A stretch of DNA of 64,000 nt from Rostrohypoxylon terebratum (GCA_022497145.1 MU385927.1:102290-166289), one strand, 5' to 3'; positions 1-11,401 are shown, counted from the first letter of the stretch. Numbers and translations are program-made. Notes: generated by a model not told the origin, from the sequence alone.

Positions 1-966
1 GATATCTCAGTCGCTCGCCGATCGCATTTATCTTCTTCAATCCTGCCACCAACCCTAAGAGATAGCCATTCGTGTGTATCATTGAGACGGACCAATCCTG
101 CTGACAACGTCTCTGGTATGAAGCTATCCGCTTCGGATTGATAGCCATTGCAAGGCTTCCATTGCACATAAGCTGCGGACGCGCACGTGGCTAAGAGTTG
201 AAGTAAGCCAAAGCGCAGCATCGCGTCTTCGAGCGAACTCCAAAGACTCGCTAGGGTAGAAGTCAAGTTTCGAGAGCGCTCGACTGCCTTACATCAAATC
301 TGTCGCCAATGATGATGAAAATCATCGTTTAATTGAGGTGTTTCATGTTCACTTAGCCTAGAATTTTTCAAGAATTCGCCCCTTAAAGATGCCGGCGCTA
401 CTGTGTAGAATTGATACGAAGGCCTTGTTTTCGCGCGGAGATCCACAGGCACTACGACACTGATTCGGCATTAATCTACAATTTAGTCGTCTTCCCATCC
501 CTGTCCATAAACGCTAGGTTTCATTTTACAGGGAGCATGGAATCTCGATCGTGATGCAATGAAAAAGAGGCATACTAGCAGACCCAGAATATCCGTTTTC
601 ACAACTCCCGAACATCTTCAGTCCCTATTACGCAAAGCAGTTCGGCAGTGCGCACCACGAGGCTCGAGCTCATACGAATATCTCCCTGGGATGGCTCAAT
701 AAATCAGATATGACGTAAAGTCATCGACCCGATGGCTTGGGAAAAGTTTCATACTTGTAGATCGCCGACAAGCGCTGATATCAAGATGACGTAGGTGGTG
801 ATACGCATCGCGACGCGTTTATTTACTTTATTTCCCATTCAAGTCCAGCTTTGAGTGATATGGACAACAAAAGGGGCATTTTATGGGTTAATTCAATCGA
901 CTATTGAAATTGAGAATTTTGACTCTAGGTAATATTAGCTTTTGACTTGTTTCTCTGGATTCCGTG
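1..966. other. Intergenic DNA, no gene seen
   Basis: No open frame with coding character is visible on either strand. Two CRE-like TGACGTA motifs stand at 711-718 (TGACGTAA) and 787-794 (TGACGTAG), about 250 and 175 bases before the first gene, and could be bZIP sites in its promoter. This is motif matching only. Confidence 0.5.
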
Positions 967-2394
967 ATGGCTTCCACAGACAGTGCTCACATCAAGGTAT
1001 GCGCTTTGCCACCTACACAATTACTTATATGAATGCTTATTAGGTATCTTAGGAAAAATGCGATGTTCTGAACAGACTCCAGCTATACGCGGAATTGTCG
1101 GGTGACCAAATGAGGCAGTTCAAGTTACAAGTGATAGACGACGATTGCCTTCTTCGCTACTATCCCCGCAACTTGCCGTGCTTCACAAAGGGGCTTGTTC
1201 GACCGGATGGAACGCCACATCTGTTTGAGGATGTTCCGTTAGAAAAGATCATAGCGACGGCCGAAACGTATATCGGAGAATTGGTCCCTCATGACAAGCG
1301 GGCGAGAGTTTACCAACAAGTGATGAATGGTATAGTAGGCGTCAGCGAGACTCCATACTGGGAAACCTTCCCAAAGAGCCACTTCGCGCCGCCAGAGACG
1401 CAATTTTCCCTATCTAGGGCTGTATGTCTTTATGACGGATAGTTATCTCGTGGAGAAGCTAATATTCGTATAGTCATCTGATGCTATTAAGACTAATTCT
1501 CAATTAGTCGAAGACCTTGTTAAGGCCGCTGATCTAGGACCCAGTCAAGCTGCTACCGTTCGTAATCAGATTTATTGGTGGACTGATCATTCTGAGGAAG
1601 ATGTACCGAACCACTTCGTCCGAGACTACCTTATGGATTATATCAACAATCAGATCTACGAAGACAAGAGAGAACATACTCGTAAATACGTCTTTTCTGA
1701 TCTCAGCACATCGGAAGTTCTAGAATATGCCGCGTTGATGATGAGGATAAGAGATCAATGGGAAGATATCAAGAAGAAAGAATCTAGGGTAAATGGTATC
1801 ATTGGAGAGAGACAAGTGCGGAATATTAGCGAAGCGAAACACGTCTGGGAGCAAGTTGATATCATGGAAGATATCAACGTAAACATTGACTTAACTCCCC
1901 GACCTGGCTTCGCACACCGTACACACAGACTGCCACTCTCAGGTACTGTTATAAAGCCAGACCATAAGGTACTCCCGGTAGAAAGCGAACTCGATCCCGG
2001 CACCGAAATCGACCAGGACTGCGATCAAATTCGAGCAATGATCAAGATCCTCATCAGTGATGGCGAGTGGTCCTTGGATCAATTCCGTCGAGCCCTCGGT
2101 CGTATCACCCGTCCACAACTGACATCTTTTCTGGAGAAGCGCGGACCTAGGAAGGGTATAAATTCCTTTTCATATCAATTGGGATGGTGTTTTTTCAAAT
2201 TGCGGGAGAGACTTCTCGCACGTCCTCTGGTCAGCAATACCCCGCCTAGATCCCCTCATATAAATGCCCTCCAGGAGAGGGACTCAAACCGGGGCCAGAA
2301 ACGATCAAATACTGAGGAGGAGAACGAGCCAAAGAAGTTCAAAAGAACCTTGAGCCCTATCTATGAGATCCCCAGTTCCGCCACACCAGATTAG
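967..2394 (+). CDS. Orphan protein with C-terminal DUF7726-like domain
   Basis: Three exons, 967-996, 1053-1421 and 1474-2394, give a 439-residue protein. All junctions are phase 0 and the introns are 56 and 52 nt with GT..AG ends; the start is the ATG at 967 (MASTDSAHIK). The C-terminal third carries a segment around GEWSLDQFRRALG, ITRPQLTSFLEKRGP and SYQLGWCFFKLRERL, which matches the pattern of the fungal DUF7726 domain, a short helical region often found in putative nuclear proteins. The extreme C-terminus is basic and low in complexity (KRSNTEEENEPKKFKRT) and could serve as a nuclear localisation signal. I do not recognise the N-terminal 130 residues. The gene is tail to tail with the HET gene on the other strand. 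Exon structure is fairly secure; function is unknown. Confidence 0.7.
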
Positions 2395-2517
2395 TAGTAG
2401 GGGTATAATCGGCTAGATCTCTAGTCGTCGTTATCCTCGTTTTATGTTAGGCGAGAGGATGGTGTGCCACCGCATGTATCTTAGACCTGTACACTAGTAT
2501 GAGAATGAGTATGGGCG

Positions 2518-4456
2518 TCATGTCAAGTTGACGGTATCAAGACCATATCGTCCCTCCGTTAACTCCGATACGAGTTCGCCATTCATCAACGCAGAGACGT
2601 ACGCCTCTCCGACAACAACCATGTTTTTCCCTACCTGGCGCAATATAAGTGGAACGTGACATCCCTTGAGGATAACAACCTGATCATTTGGTTCAATTTC
2701 TGGCGGTCCAAGTCCCATCCGACCCCTCTTGGTAATGAAAAATCGCCGACCTAGCACTGCTCTCGTCACTGCATCGGAGAAATGCTGGACGAGCCTCGAC
2801 CTGGTCTTATCTGAGCTTTTGAGGAAATCATCGAATGCCCTACCAAAGGATACCGAGGCTTGATTCCCTAGGTGGTCTTTATCCATCACAATAGTCCTCC
2901 AGAAGAGGCACATTGTAGTAATATCAACATTCGCCTGAGCGATGTGCTGCCAGCGCTGTATTGTCGAAGGATCCACGTGAACAAGTGTAATCGCGTCATC
3001 AAAGAAGTCAATCGTATCCACCAACCATCCTTCAGCTTTTAGACTAGAAGGAAAGTCATCCATGCCAACCACGGCTTGAGTATTACCTGACGCTCGATAG
3101 AAGTGTCCTCCCACTTCCTCGCTGTTTAATGGTCGCAGGGTATTCAAACCCCGCCAATCTGGCAACCAACTTGGAGTATCAGAACCCAAGGTGGTTAAGC
3201 GTCCAGAGGAGATTATGTCAAGATCATACCGATTAGTTATCATAAATCTGACTAAGTCAAGGAACACCTCCTGTACTGGCTTCGTGTAGTCGGGTATAAT
3301 ATCGTCAGGGGTTACATCGGAAGCCATCCCGAGAAGTGCGTACAGCTTGTCGCGAGAGTCTGTCGCCTGATAATCCTGGGTACAGTGAACGAGCCGAACG
3401 AGAGGCATGGTCTTATTTCTTCGGAAATGGTCCAAAACCGTGAATTTTTGATAACCACAAGAGCGGATCACGGATGCCATGGGGTGCAAGAGGAATTCGG
3501 CCACCTGTATCGCCTGACTGAGATTGACTAGCATTTTCCAGGGGAAGATAGTATCGCCCAGGAGAACTACGGGCTCTTGTGCAGCTACCACCTCCTGAAT
3601 TATCCAAATGCGCTTCCACCACGGCCGTCTGAATAGTTCCTCGAGTCCTAGAAGCGCTTCTTTTGAGTAGTTGAAGAGGTTTTTCTTGCCTCGACTCCAA
3701 TTGCATTTAAGGATCATTTCCAAGGTATCGCGAATATTGCCTTCGGCGTCGCCCAACCATATGATTACAGATGAAGCCGTAGAGAAGATGTGTTTCATCA
3801 TTTGCACTTGATGATTCCTCTCTTGGACATTTTCTTGGTCAATGCATATCGCGTCAATCCACAAGCGACGCGGCTCAGTCGGGGACCTCAACTTCATCAG
3901 AGCCAGGTAAAGGTTTCTCGTTATGCCAAGAGTTTTCCCATCGATTATTATCTCGTTAGTCTTCTGTAGATCACCCCACGTATATGACAGCGCGTCATAT
4001 GATCGCTGGGTATATTCAACGCGGTGACAGTCAAAACCCAGTACTGGTTCTTCCACGAAGAACTCTCTTCCATAAATCAGCTCCAATTAATTCTAATGCT
4101 AGAGTAACCTAGCGAAGAGATACTAACCGGCCACCAATTGACCTTCTCCTTTTCGATTGCTTGCTCGCCTCGAACAATTTCCAACGCCATATTTCACCAC
4201 CGAAATCTGATGAATCCACGGATTGTTGGGAGTGCGCTTCGAAGATATCAAGAAGTCTTCTTGTGTTACGAATGCCTCTTGTATTCTGTTGTCGAGTATC
4301 CACTGAGAAAGAAGACGTTGGCGATATGAATGGAGGGAGCTGAATTTGTTTGATGGATCCCTCGAGTCGGTCGTCTCCCGTACCTGGGTGCAAGGTAAAA
4401 GTTCTGATTTCATCGGGATGCGTGACTTGCGAATAGATGAAATCGGACATAGCCAT
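2518..4456 (-). CDS. HET-domain (heterokaryon incompatibility-type) protein
   Basis: Two exons, 4456-4128 and 4066-2518, are joined by a 61-nt intron (phase 2) and give about 625 residues. The start is the ATG of MAMSDF; an ATG two codons later is equally possible. The N-terminus DFIYSQVTHPDEIRTFTLHPG is the usual entry to HET proteins. The HET core follows: YDALSYTWG at about 133-141, LWIDAICIDQ at about 178-187, then the SVIIWLGDA and RPWWKRIWIIQEV blocks. About 90 extra residues (Ser/Arg-rich) lie between the entry strand and YDALSYTWG, which is long for the family; an unseen extra intron there is possible. HET domains trigger incompatibility cell death when they sense non-self in a partner; most genomes carry many copies with unknown partners. 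The C-terminal half has no domain I recognise. It shares a promoter region with the divergent gene at 5234. Confidence 0.88.
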
Positions 4457-5233
4457 GTCTATAGAACATGGATATGTCATCGATGTTCCCTTGATTATCA
4501 CTGAGCGACATCCTCTCAAGGTTAATACCCTCCCTTTGCTCTCGCGCGACGCTAAGCTAAGTTGTGGGGTTCCCAATAGCCATGACGATCCTAGACCAGC
4601 GCCCACATTTTACCTGGACAGAACTGGAAATTATTCAGATAAAATATAACTTCAATATATGGAAAGCTACTGCAGGAAGTAAAAGATCAGAATTGATGAT
4701 AACGATCCATCTCCACAAGGATCGGGAAGGTCAATGAGGTTGTATGATATTTTGTAGGAATTAGCTGTTTTCAATTGTTAAGAGCCAGACTGCCAGAGCT
4801 GACGATCACGATCGCCTACTTGATTATGTAACTACGTCATTATATAAGCGTATACATGAGTCTATGTAAGATTTTATGTAATAGAGTGCTTATGTAAGCG
4901 TTTATGTAATTGCTTATGTCATTTAGATAAGTGAAGCTGATGGTCATCACGTGACAGCTTACCCCTATTTCCACCTAGCAGGCCTAGTAGGTATACAACA
5001 GAATGCAATACATTTCATCTAGTCATACAGCCTTAACTCTCTTCCAATTTATCCATATGAAAGGACTTGGAAGTCAATATGATTATACGCACTAGTTGAT
5101 TTTAGCACATTATGTACCTGATATTGGCTTATCACGGTGGGTTTTGGTAGCTTTGTGGAGCTCGATGCCTGATAGAGTGGACCGTGTCATTCGCGATCTT
5201 ACTTCGCGTCATCGCGTGGAGAACCGATAGTTG
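4457..5233. promoter_or_regulatory. Divergent promoter region with TTATGTAA cluster
   Basis: AT-rich spacer between the HET gene (-) and the orphan gene (+). It holds four exact TTATGTAA octamers at 4824, 4874, 4890 and 4902 plus near copies, and a palindromic TCACGTGA E-box at 4947-4954. A shared regulatory role is inferred from position only. Confidence 0.4.
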
Positions 5234-6339
5234 ATGGGAAAGGCAGCCTCAATTGAAAACCACACCGCTACACCAGCAAAAGTGGAACGTTGCCCAGTCG
5301 ACAACCGAGCTTCTTACATCACCTTATTACTGCTGTACCGCGATAACTTCCTCCATTCTAAATGCCATCTTTCAATGGGAAACGAACGACTCCAAGCGAT
5401 GCTCCGACTTAGTCGGGAAACATTGAAAGCTATCTATAAGAAAAAGATCGAATACCTTAGCGAAGATGAAGGTTATTTCAACAGACTTCTCGACTTTGAA
5501 ATATGTCCTCTTGATTTTCGAAGTGGCCAGCTATTAGATGGTTCTGAGCAATTCATCCGGCCTCTTTCCTTAAACGAAGTGAATGAACTTCTTAGTAAGA
5601 CAAGGCCCTGGGAGGGCGAGAGCCCGATCGATCCAATCACACAGATATACCCATTGCTAGACAACCTATGGATGGCGCGATTTATACAGATTACAATGGA
5701 AAGATATTTAACCAATAATAAAGACGAAAGGTTACTGGGAGCCATTAATTCGACAGGATGGGAAGGCAGAAGGTATGATCATACTAGATCAAGATCCTCC
5801 GACGCGACATACATATATGATGTTGCTCTAGTCTCTAAGCTAACCTCGACGTATAGTGGTATGAGAACAAAATACCGATACCGAATCGAAGATACCTACG
5901 AGTTCTGGAAGATCGAACAGTTTCTCATCAGAAAGCACACATCGGTTCCCCATATTAACGGGTTAGTGGTAGATAACTCACCAATGAGAGAAATGGACCC
6001 CTTAGCAAGTGAGATACAGTCGATTTTGGTACTTACACATGAGAGTCTTCTTAATGAGGAATACCGCCATCATGAAATCATTCCAGTACGTTTCCGCGAT
6101 TCTCCTCTTTCACACGACTATGCATCCCAGTTAAGTAGCTAACGAGTAAGGTCACTCTCATCACCGGCTCTGGAACACAGATTCGTATCACCCATGGGCA
6201 TGTGGATTTAGAGGAAAGCCGGATGTCTCTATGGATGACGCCAATAATTGATCTTGTTGCAGACGAAAAGGAGAAGAAGGATGATTTACTCCGTGTTCTG
6301 GGTTGGATCGTGGGAGAACCGGTCGGTAATACTATCTAG
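5234..6339 (+). CDS. Hypothetical orphan protein
   Basis: Two exons, 5234-6085 and 6151-6339, are separated by a 65-nt GTACGT..AAG intron (phase 0); the protein has 346 residues and ends at TAG 6337-6339. The start at 5234 (MGKAASIEN) is the first in-frame ATG; a later one (MGNERLQAM) would give a shorter protein. The sequence is rich in charged and aromatic residues, with no signal peptide, membrane segment or motif that I recognise. The frame stays open across the spliced junction for exactly 63 further codons, which supports a real gene. It is probably lineage-specific. The HET gene is its divergent neighbour, so the two may share regulation. Confidence 0.6.
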
Positions 6340-7885
6340 GTAACTCGAGCACCTGCATGACACTGCTATGTTTAAGTATCAATTCAATTTATTGACGCCA
6401 TTAATCTCTTATAGTACACCCATGAGAGATTTGCACATCAGGTACCTACTAGTCACCTATATACCTAGTACCTGTTACCTCGCAGACCCGTCATCGTCAG
6501 GTGGGGTAAGATTGTTGTCAGTTGCAAAGTTCGGAATCGAGTAATTGCCTCGCCTACATGTTATAATGAGACTTTAGACATCATTCAGGGGGTGTTCGAC
6601 TCGTGAGATCATCAATATCAAATGAAATCTGAGTATATACTTCAAAAGACCTAACTTATTTCTGGACCGTTCAAAGGAATTTCTAGAGTCGTAACTGGGG
6701 ATTTTAAGAAATTCTGTAAACCGGTATCTATTAACAATACTTTTTTTAAACATTATAGTACCTAACTCTCTATACCTAGGATTTGTATTCCTATTCGCTT
6801 CCACTATCATAAGGTGAGCTCAAAAGTACCTACCAAGGTGCTAAGTAGGTAAAAGGGGGAAATATGACTAAGTGAATATTACCTAATCAAGGTTTTGCTT
6901 ACATATGATTGTATTAGATAATATTGTCGTACAGGCTCGCCTTAGGACGAGGAGTGAGAAAAACCATATCCCTCTCTTATTTTGTGAATAGATTTCTGAC
7001 TAATTTAATAAAGGTCAAGTATGATCGTACGATAGTCTTAGATTTTAGCTAGTCGAAAACGTATTGCAGGCAATTCCATTTCTCGACTTCGCCATTTTAA
7101 TATTGGCAGAGCTTCTACAAGATCGTGAGAAGCTCTATTATGTAAGGAGCAGAATCTTTTAGTAATAGATCGATTGTGACGATATTCTTCGCAGGACCGG
7201 GGCGACCCCGTTCCCCTTGCAGCTAGCAACTCTTCATGCATGATCTATAGGCTCATTGGCCAATCAGAACTCGCCATTGACGTAACTTAGCCGCCTGCTT
7301 TTCAATAGAAGCACTATAATGACAAGGATATCGGCAGTAGTGGAGTTGCTGGGCTCAGCATTAGGGATCTCCGGAATTCTTTCGCATCCAGCAAGGTATT
7401 CGAAAAGGCCTGATGTTGGTGATGCGCCTGATGATGTACCCGAAGAGAAGAATATAGAGAACTTGAGATGATATGGATGAAAAATCCAATTCACTGAAAA
7501 TCTTCCAGCTCGGTTCACGAGGTGAGGGGCAGCACGTAAGCGGCTTGACGATCATCTACGGGGCTTCCTAACTGGGCAAGCCTAGCTGGACATCACAACA
7601 CCACTTAAAGACAGCCATAGCCATTTCTTCTTTACATTGGCTCGCACAGCGTCTTTCATATTAAGGTTAGATTTCATCCTATATCATGTCCCGTGAACGC
7701 CCCAGACCTAGCGGCCACCCCTCTGACGAACCAAGTACCACATCCTGCCCGAAACCGAGATGTACCTCATTCAAAGGATCCATAGACTCGTATAATAGTC
7801 CACTCTGCCTTCACCCACATCTCACACCCAATGCGCATCACGACAAATCCTCCAGCCCGTCTCATCCTATCTCACCACGCAATCC
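6340..7885. other. AT-rich intergenic DNA
   Basis: No supported gene. Short frames here have no coding character. Scattered TACCTA/TAGGTA words occur at about 6430-6500 and 6770-6850, as in many other gaps of this window. Confidence 0.5.
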
Positions 7886-8362
7886 CTAATACCCGACAAA
7901 CCACCTCACGGTGTGCCCCTGGCAAGTCATAGTCCCCTCCGCACTCAGCTTCCCCCCGTGGCTTCCCCCGAACCTCTTGATGCTCTCATCGATCACGTCC
8001 ACGATGTCCTGGTTCGCGACGTCGAACTCGAATTGCGAGGTGTCGCTGTCCGTCTCCCGCGCGATCCCGAACTTGCACCCGCTGAGGAACATCCCGTCTA
8101 TGTACCCGGCGGGCTGGCCCCGGAAGTCGACGCCCCAGTCCCCCGCGTCCGCGAGGATGGAGGAGCAGGTCGATTGGCAGTCGGATGTTGTGATGGATGT
8201 GGATGAGGTCGTCACGTCGTTGTAGGTTAAAGGCGTGCAGTAGCCCGCGTCGGCTTTGTTGCCCGAGCAGGCGTCTTGACGTGTGAAGATGGAGGGGATG
8301 GGGATAGAGGGGAGTGCGGAGGCGAGACTAGCGCTGGCGAGGAGGAAGACTGAGAAGCGCAT
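7886..8362 (-). CDS. Small secreted Hce2/Ecp2-like effector-type protein
   Basis: Single-exon gene of 158 residues. An N-terminal signal peptide (MRFSVFLLASASLASALP) has likely cleavage near residue 18. The mature part has six cysteines, consistent with three disulfides. The C-terminal half follows the Hce2 (Ecp2 effector) pattern: a GCKFGI block, then FEFDVANQDIVDVIDESIKRF, then GTMTCQGHTVRW close to the end. Hce2 proteins are homologues of the Cladosporium fulvum effector Ecp2 and are common in plant-associated and saprotrophic fungi. Some elicit necrosis in plants, but many have no known activity. The domain assignment rests on motif recognition; whether this copy acts as an effector cannot be told. 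It lies isolated in gene-poor DNA, a common setting for effectors. Confidence 0.83.
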   Translation of the reverse strand: MRFSVFLLASASLASALPSIPIPSIFTRQDACSGNKADAGYCTPLTYNDVTTSSTSITTSDCQSTCSSILADAGDWGVDFRGQPAGYIDGMFLSGCKFGIARETDSDTSQFEFDVANQDIVDVIDESIKRFGGSHGGKLSAEGTMTCQGHTVRWFVGY

Positions 8363-9830
8363 TTTGGGTGGTGGTGGGTTGGCGATGTCAATCTACTTTG
8401 TCGTGCGATGATGTCTTTTGCGACGCTTCTTGGTGTAGATGCCCAGGTAGGTTGTATCCTAGTACTTAGTGATCGCCGTGAAGATACAAGTGAAAAGATC
8501 AATGCAAAGCCGGGAAAGGTAATAGTTATATAAGAAATCGTAGATGTGCCCGTTCGACATTCACATCGCTCCTACTTTGATGGGTCCAATCACACATGCG
8601 ACGTGACGATGGAGATCGCCGCAGGTGATGGACCAAACTTCCACATCACAAACGTGACCAATCAGATTGGCATCCTGCAAATATGCCGAGACGAATCAGA
8701 AGAGGAAAACCCACTCGCCCTAACGGCATTGCCATTCTAGGGTAAGGGGTAAGTAACAGTATTCCAACCAACACGTGGGAATTGGTGAGTCTCACTTCAA
8801 TGGGTTTAATGGAGGATTTGTGTGGTGGTGCGGTGGTTTACGGAGGGATCGGCCAACGCATCCCTTAGGCACACTTCAACTTGATTGTGTTTTACAACAT
8901 AACAAATTTATTCATTAATATGCTCAAAAAAGTTGTGTCCATTGTATTTTTGTAAGTTTCAAGAGTATTGCGTATATTACATTTGTCTTGTGCAAGTTGA
9001 GGCCGTTAGTCCTCTATATAGGGATGTTTGCCCTTACTCGGCCGGAGGTGCGCGCCGCTACATCGCCTAGTCCCGGGTGCGTGGGTAACCTAGATCTCGC
9101 CGTAAACTCTTACCGCTAGGATGGCTCGGAATCCTAGAGGGACGACATCCGTGAGCACAGCCCTAGCTGAGGATCCTCAGCCTCGGTCAAAGGTTAGGGC
9201 TGAATTGATACTTCATGCGATGATCGACCGAATCTAGGGATTGAAGGGTTATCTTATAGCCAAAACAGCCTCTTAGGTAACAACTAACATTATATGGAGA
9301 GCAGGGAATCGTTTTTATTGAAATAATGTAAGGAAAGATAGTAAATGAAGTCTATATCCATTCACCTATGCCAAATGCTCCTGTTGTTATGCCGATATCC
9401 TAATGTCGTAGGTTACATTTTTCTCAGCCCCTTCCTGGGGTTGCACCGGAATCTGCATCCAGGCGATCGTAAGAGGCCCGTTTCAAGACCTAACCAAGGG
9501 ATAGGACTTGGCCACAGAATTCCGAGTTGATCAGTTCTTTGGAATCGTGAGATCCATCTAAAATTATAGCGTTTGACTGCGGTTCGATTTGTTCGAGTTT
9601 GAGAGAGTTTTCGTCTAGACACGTCGTGTTGTGTCTGTGTCGCAAAGGGGGGATTTGTCGAGTTGCTAGTTGGAAGTTCGCAGGGTGAGAGAGAGAATAG
9701 GTCGGAACTGTGCAAGTAAGATTTGTGAACCTTGAAACGACAAGCCACTGTAAGGGAACATACCTACCATTTCAACCATGAACCCGTGACGACCATTACC
9801 ACAAGTCTGACCTCGTATGGTAATTATAGA
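8363..9830. other. Gene-poor DNA with possible retroelement remnant
   Basis: No supported gene. The part from about 8870 to 9250 changes abruptly from AT-rich to GC-rich just after a CTATATAGG box and is described separately as a possible LTR remnant. Frames on both strands at 9345-9750 look like chance. Confidence 0.45.
8870..9250. repeat. Possible LTR-like remnant (weak)
   Basis: An AT-rich stretch leads to CCTCTATATAGGG near 9013 and then to a GC-rich block with a small frame beginning MARNPRGTTSVSTA at about 9121. An AT-rich part, TATA-like box, GC-rich leader and short gag-like start is the order expected of a retroelement LTR and leader. No TG..CA ends, target duplication or primer-binding site could be located, so this is only a suggestion. 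Confidence 0.2.
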
Positions 9831-9998
9831 CTACGTCGATTTCAAAGCCAACTCCATCTCTGCATCCTGCCCTTGGCACTGCTCGCAGCGTGGTTCCTGG
9901 ACGATCTCCTTGACAAACTGGCAGTCGGACTTTTTGCAAGGCGTCTTGGTTTCATATGGCTTACAGCCACAACGATAGGTGATAATGATCTTGCACAT
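9831..9998 (-). CDS. Small cysteine-rich protein
   Basis: An ATG at 9998 opens a 55-codon frame, MCKIIITYRCGCK..., with cysteine pairs arranged as CGC, PCKKSDC and RCEQC, seven cysteines with the first. Short fungal proteins that begin MCK and carry spaced Cys pairs are common in related ascomycetes and have no known function; the pattern suggests metal binding. An in-frame ATG 11 codons upstream (10031) would add a hydrophobic MVVLVPVLLDT. There are no introns within the frame. The dense, ordered cysteines argue against a chance ORF, but its length keeps confidence moderate. Confidence 0.45.
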   Translation of the reverse strand: MCKIIITYRCGCKPYETKTPCKKSDCQFVKEIVQEPRCEQCQGQDAEMELALKST

Positions 9999-10031
9999 CG
10001 TATCGAGTAGGACTGGGACTAACACTACCAT

Positions 10032-10864
10032 CTAGGGAGCGCAAACACTAGTGTGATAGCTATGATGATTGATTGCATCGTTTTGTTGAGCTGGGAGATC
10101 GTTTTTTTTTTCGTGGGGTTTTATAACTTCTCCCAAGGAATTAAAACGCTCGCCTTGTTCATATCCAACAAAATATTATACATTAACTGATCATACATCG
10201 GAAAATTTTTGCCTAGCATAGCCTCTATTGGCTTTTATCGAAGCCACGGATCCCAATGCAGTCAACCATTGGAAATGAAAAACTCAGATTTGTCGGGGTG
10301 GCTAAAATGATAGCTTCTTTTTTCGACCGCGAGAAAATGATTAAGCATCGTCATCCATCCATACAAGCTGGGCGACTCGGGATCTCTCGACGGGTAACTG
10401 CAGAATTTCTGTTTGGTGATGCTTTTCGCCCTAGCCATCTCGTAATAGGGGCAACGTAAGAGTTTCACAAGATTCGATGCAGGTCATGAGCGCCGGTGAA
10501 TGTGTCTTGCAGGCGCCAACATTGGCATTTCTCTTGGAGGGCTCTGCATGGGAAAACACTTAATCAATAATTCCCGACTGGGCGATACCGTATTTGTACC
10601 AGCTGAATCTTGCAGCTTGGAGACACAACATGCATCTCCGAACAAGGCGATCACCCGCGATCTCGGACCTCGATCCGCAACCAAGGATGAAATTGACGAG
10701 AATTTTGTAGGTCCCGTTAACAAAGGGGTTCGGACTTCTAGACCGCTCCTTCTTACCATCATCCGCGTCCAAGGCTGAGATAGAACTCCCAAGATAAATA
10801 GAAGAGTAATATGCTGTCCTACTGCAGCTGCACCTCCAGTGTTCCCATATTATTATCTCGATAA
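10032..10864. other. Intergenic DNA, no supported gene
   Basis: Overlapping short frames on both strands at 10484-10792 show no recognisable domain or sensible start. Nothing else stands out. Confidence 0.45.
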
Positions 10865-11401
10865 TCAGTTTCCGAGCACCAGGCCCGTGTCACCATAAAT
10901 GGGATCTCTATCAAACCACGGCAAATGTCCAAGTCCAATACTCTTCATTTGAGCCTCTTCGCCCCTTTCCCCATAACACATGACCCAATTATACCCCTTA
11001 TGATAGGAGCCAACCATTTCGAATCGGCCCGCGATATCTTGGGGGAGCCTATATCCGACGCCAGCAGGTAAGATCAACGCGTCGCCTTGCACGACTTCTT
11101 TCTCCACCTTTCCCGAATTACCCTCACCGCCAAAGCAGAGTTTTGCCTTTCCTTGGCTGATACATAACACCTCATGAGTGGTGCTGTACTTGGGATAGCG
11201 CCGTTGGGGTTCCACGACACCTACTGTTGTGAGATGCGACTCAATGATGGACACAGTCAAGCTGGGAGGAGGGAAAATCTCATGATAGTGTAACAACGGC
11301 TTACTTTGGATGCTGGCGTTGGATGTGAGATTATATGGCGGAATAGAATGACCGAAAACGCGTAGGAAAGAAAGCGGGGTGGGAGTTAACCTCAAAGTCA
11401 T
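10865..11401 (-). CDS. YjlB-type cupin-domain protein
   Basis: Single exon of 178 residues from the ATG at 11401 (MTLRLTPTPLSF). The cupin barrel is shown by YSTTHEVLCISQGKAKLCFGGEG, by the GDALILPAGVGYRL turn typical of the second cupin motif, and by the ending WVMCYG...LPWFDRDPIYGDTGLV, which is diagnostic of the YjlB family (named after a Bacillus subtilis protein). These are small cytosolic proteins with a probable metal site (histidine in STTHEV) and no settled substrate. The family is shared by bacteria and fungi. The gene diverges from the damaged SDR at 12021, with 620 bases between. The frame continues upstream to a TTG, but ATG 11401 fits the family start better. Confidence 0.82.
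   Translation of the reverse strand: MTLRLTPTPLSFLRVFGHSIPPYNLTSNASIQSKPLLHYHEIFPPPSLTVSIIESHLTTVGVVEPQRRYPKYSTTHEVLCISQGKAKLCFGGEGNSGKVEKEVVQGDALILPAGVGYRLPQDIAGRFEMVGSYHKGYNWVMCYGERGEEAQMKSIGLGHLPWFDRDPIYGDTGLVLGN

Noticed and set aside
4087..4127. Stop codons between the two HET frames, suggesting a pseudogene
   Set aside because: A 61-nt GTTAGT..AAG intron (4127-4067) joins the two halves in phase, giving a normal HET protein.
7911..8225. Two frames antisense to the Hce2-like gene
   Set aside because: Shadows of a GC-rich coding exon; no starts or motifs of their own.
9413..9748. 111-codon minus-strand frame
   Set aside because: No domain, no signal, low-complexity Arg/Ser mix and no intron context.
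10484..10792. Overlapping frames on both strands near the cupin
   Set aside because: No recognisable sequence; frames on both strands cancel each other as evidence.
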